A DNA stretch of 5,978 nucleotides. Origin: Myxococcales bacterium. Its GTDB lineage: Bacteria; Myxococcota; Bradymonadia; REDH01. The stretch is from assembly GCA_018970625.1 (NCBI GenBank), contig JAGWVZ010000244.1:1-5978 (forward strand), written 5' to 3'. The position numbers and the translations under genes are program-made. A model generated the notes under the pieces. The model worked only from the letters and a program-made list of their open reading frames with translations. It did not search any database and was not told the DNA's origin. The stretch's first letter is position 1. Each line of letters starts with the position of its first letter. Of this stretch, positions 5,092 to 5,978 are shown piece by piece.

Positions 5092-5978
5092 ATGACTGCG
5101 CAACTGGCCGTCCGCCTCGATGAGCGGCGCCGTGACATGGGGCTTGGAGCCGAGTTCATGTCTGCTGTTGGGCTTGGCGACGATGAATGGGCCGATATCC
5201 TTTCGGGTCGTCGCGTGTTGACGGCGACGCAATTCGAGAGAGCGTGCCAGGTACTGGTCGTGGAGCCGGCAGCATTCTATCGGGCTGAGCCTGACGACGC
5301 TTCGCTAGCGCCCGCTCGATTTCGGGGTTTGAACGACGGCGTGGTGACCGCCCCAGAGGACAAGCGCCGTTTTGCGGTGGCTGCGCAAGTGGGTCGAGAA
5401 CTTGGAAGGCTCGCACGGGCGCTGGAGCGTGCGCCCAGGATTTGGTCACATCAACGCGCGGTGCCGGTGCAGCGACGCAAGGCACCTTGGCAACAAGGGT
5501 ACGACCTCGCCGACCGGTTTAGCCGTTCAGTCAGTCGTGGTGTTTCACCCGTTCAGGACCTCGGAGCGTGGTTCCGAGAGTTGGGCGTGCACGTGGTGCC
5601 GTTGGGCCTGGCCACTCCTGAGGTGAAGGGAGTCACGATCACTGGGCCCGGCTGCATCCCCGTGGTGCTGGTCAACCTCGGGCACAAGGGAATGTCAAAC
5701 CGAGGAGTGCTTCGTTCAACTCTCGCGCATGAGCTCGCGCACGTGTTGTTTGATGTGGGCGAGACCGGTTACACGACTGAGGTTTCGACATCGAATGTTC
5801 GGCGAACGGAACGTCTGGAGCTGGTTGAGAAACGTGCCAACGCATTCGGTCCGGCGCTCCTGGCGCCGACAAACGGCCTTCGAACTTACGTGGGCCAATG
5901 CGGTCTGCAGTTGAACGACACGGGCCTGTGGCGGCAGGTCGCTGAGCATTGGGGCTTTTCGTACGAAGGCGCGGTCTC
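5092..5978 (+). CDS. XRE helix-turn-helix / ImmA-IrrE (M78) metallopeptidase fusion, cut by window end
   Basis: A reading frame of 295 codons runs from ATG 5092 to the window edge without a stop, so the C-terminus is missing. Residues 5-65 form a Cro/XRE-type helix-turn-helix: a first helix ending in RRRDMG, a recognition-region segment DDEWADILSGRR, then a helix TATQFERACQVL and VVEPAAFY, typical of XRE domains. A middle region (about 70-155) is basic and unremarkable. Residues 155-295 match the M78 peptidase domain (PF06114): FRELGVHVVPL, zinc motif HELAH with His213, Glu214 and His217, and the third-ligand Glu246 in EKRANAF, followed by the usual LLAP. All active-site residues are present. 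Relatives include ImmA, which cleaves the ImmR repressor in mobile elements, IrrE of Deinococcus, and fused XRE-M78 proteins found beside toxin or stress genes. Probably a cytoplasmic regulator that binds DNA and cleaves itself or a partner; that part is inferred. It diverges from PolX with 228 bp between starts. The downstream partner is outside the window. Confidence 0.85.
   Translation, partial: MTAQLAVRLDERRRDMGLGAEFMSAVGLGDDEWADILSGRRVLTATQFERACQVLVVEPAAFYRAEPDDASLAPARFRGLNDGVVTAPEDKRRFAVAAQVGRELGRLARALERAPRIWSHQRAVPVQRRKAPWQQGYDLADRFSRSVSRGVSPVQDLGAWFRELGVHVVPLGLATPEVKGVTITGPGCIPVVLVNLGHKGMSNRGVLRSTLAHELAHVLFDVGETGYTTEVSTSNVRRTERLELVEKRANAFGPALLAPTNGLRTYVGQCGLQLNDTGLWRQVAEHWGFSYEGAV

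Overview
The window is about 6 kb of moderately high-GC bacterial DNA. It holds four complete protein genes and two genes cut by the window edges. Hand counts give about 48% G+C at the start of the nuclease gene (361-480) and about 73% in blocks of the polymerase gene (3721-3780, 3841-3900). Two predicted lipoproteins of no recognised family and a PolX with an intact PHP domain suggest a Gram-negative chromosome, possibly a Myxococcota- or Bradymonadota-like lineage. That placement is a guess. No rRNA, tRNA, CRISPR array, transposase or integrase was seen.

Left part (1-1623): a gene fragment on the minus strand, with a strong ribosome binding site, leaves the window at its left edge. It faces away from a complete plus-strand gene for a standalone HsdR-N / COG4748-type nuclease (PD-(D/E)XK fold, alanine/serine-rich linker, extra C-terminal domain). 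The intergenic space between them (124-351) holds a direct repeat with two-helical-turn spacing, short tandem repeats and a plausible promoter.

Middle part (1624-2951): two convergent genes encode small, mostly helical predicted lipoproteins with no family I recognise.

Right part (3121-5978): a minus-strand gene encodes family X DNA polymerase / 3'-5' exonuclease (PolX), a gap-filling repair enzyme with every expected catalytic residue visible. Divergent from it is a gene open to the window end. It encodes an XRE-type helix-turn-helix domain joined to an ImmA/IrrE (M78) metallopeptidase, with an inverted repeat about 30 bp upstream of its start.

Nothing here amounts to a proven new multi-gene system. 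The parts most likely to belong to accessory or defence functions are the orphan nuclease (AT-richer than its neighbours, no methyltransferase partner in view) and the XRE-ImmA fusion at the right edge, whose partner gene, if any, lies outside the window. PolX and the lipoproteins look like ordinary chromosomal genes between them.
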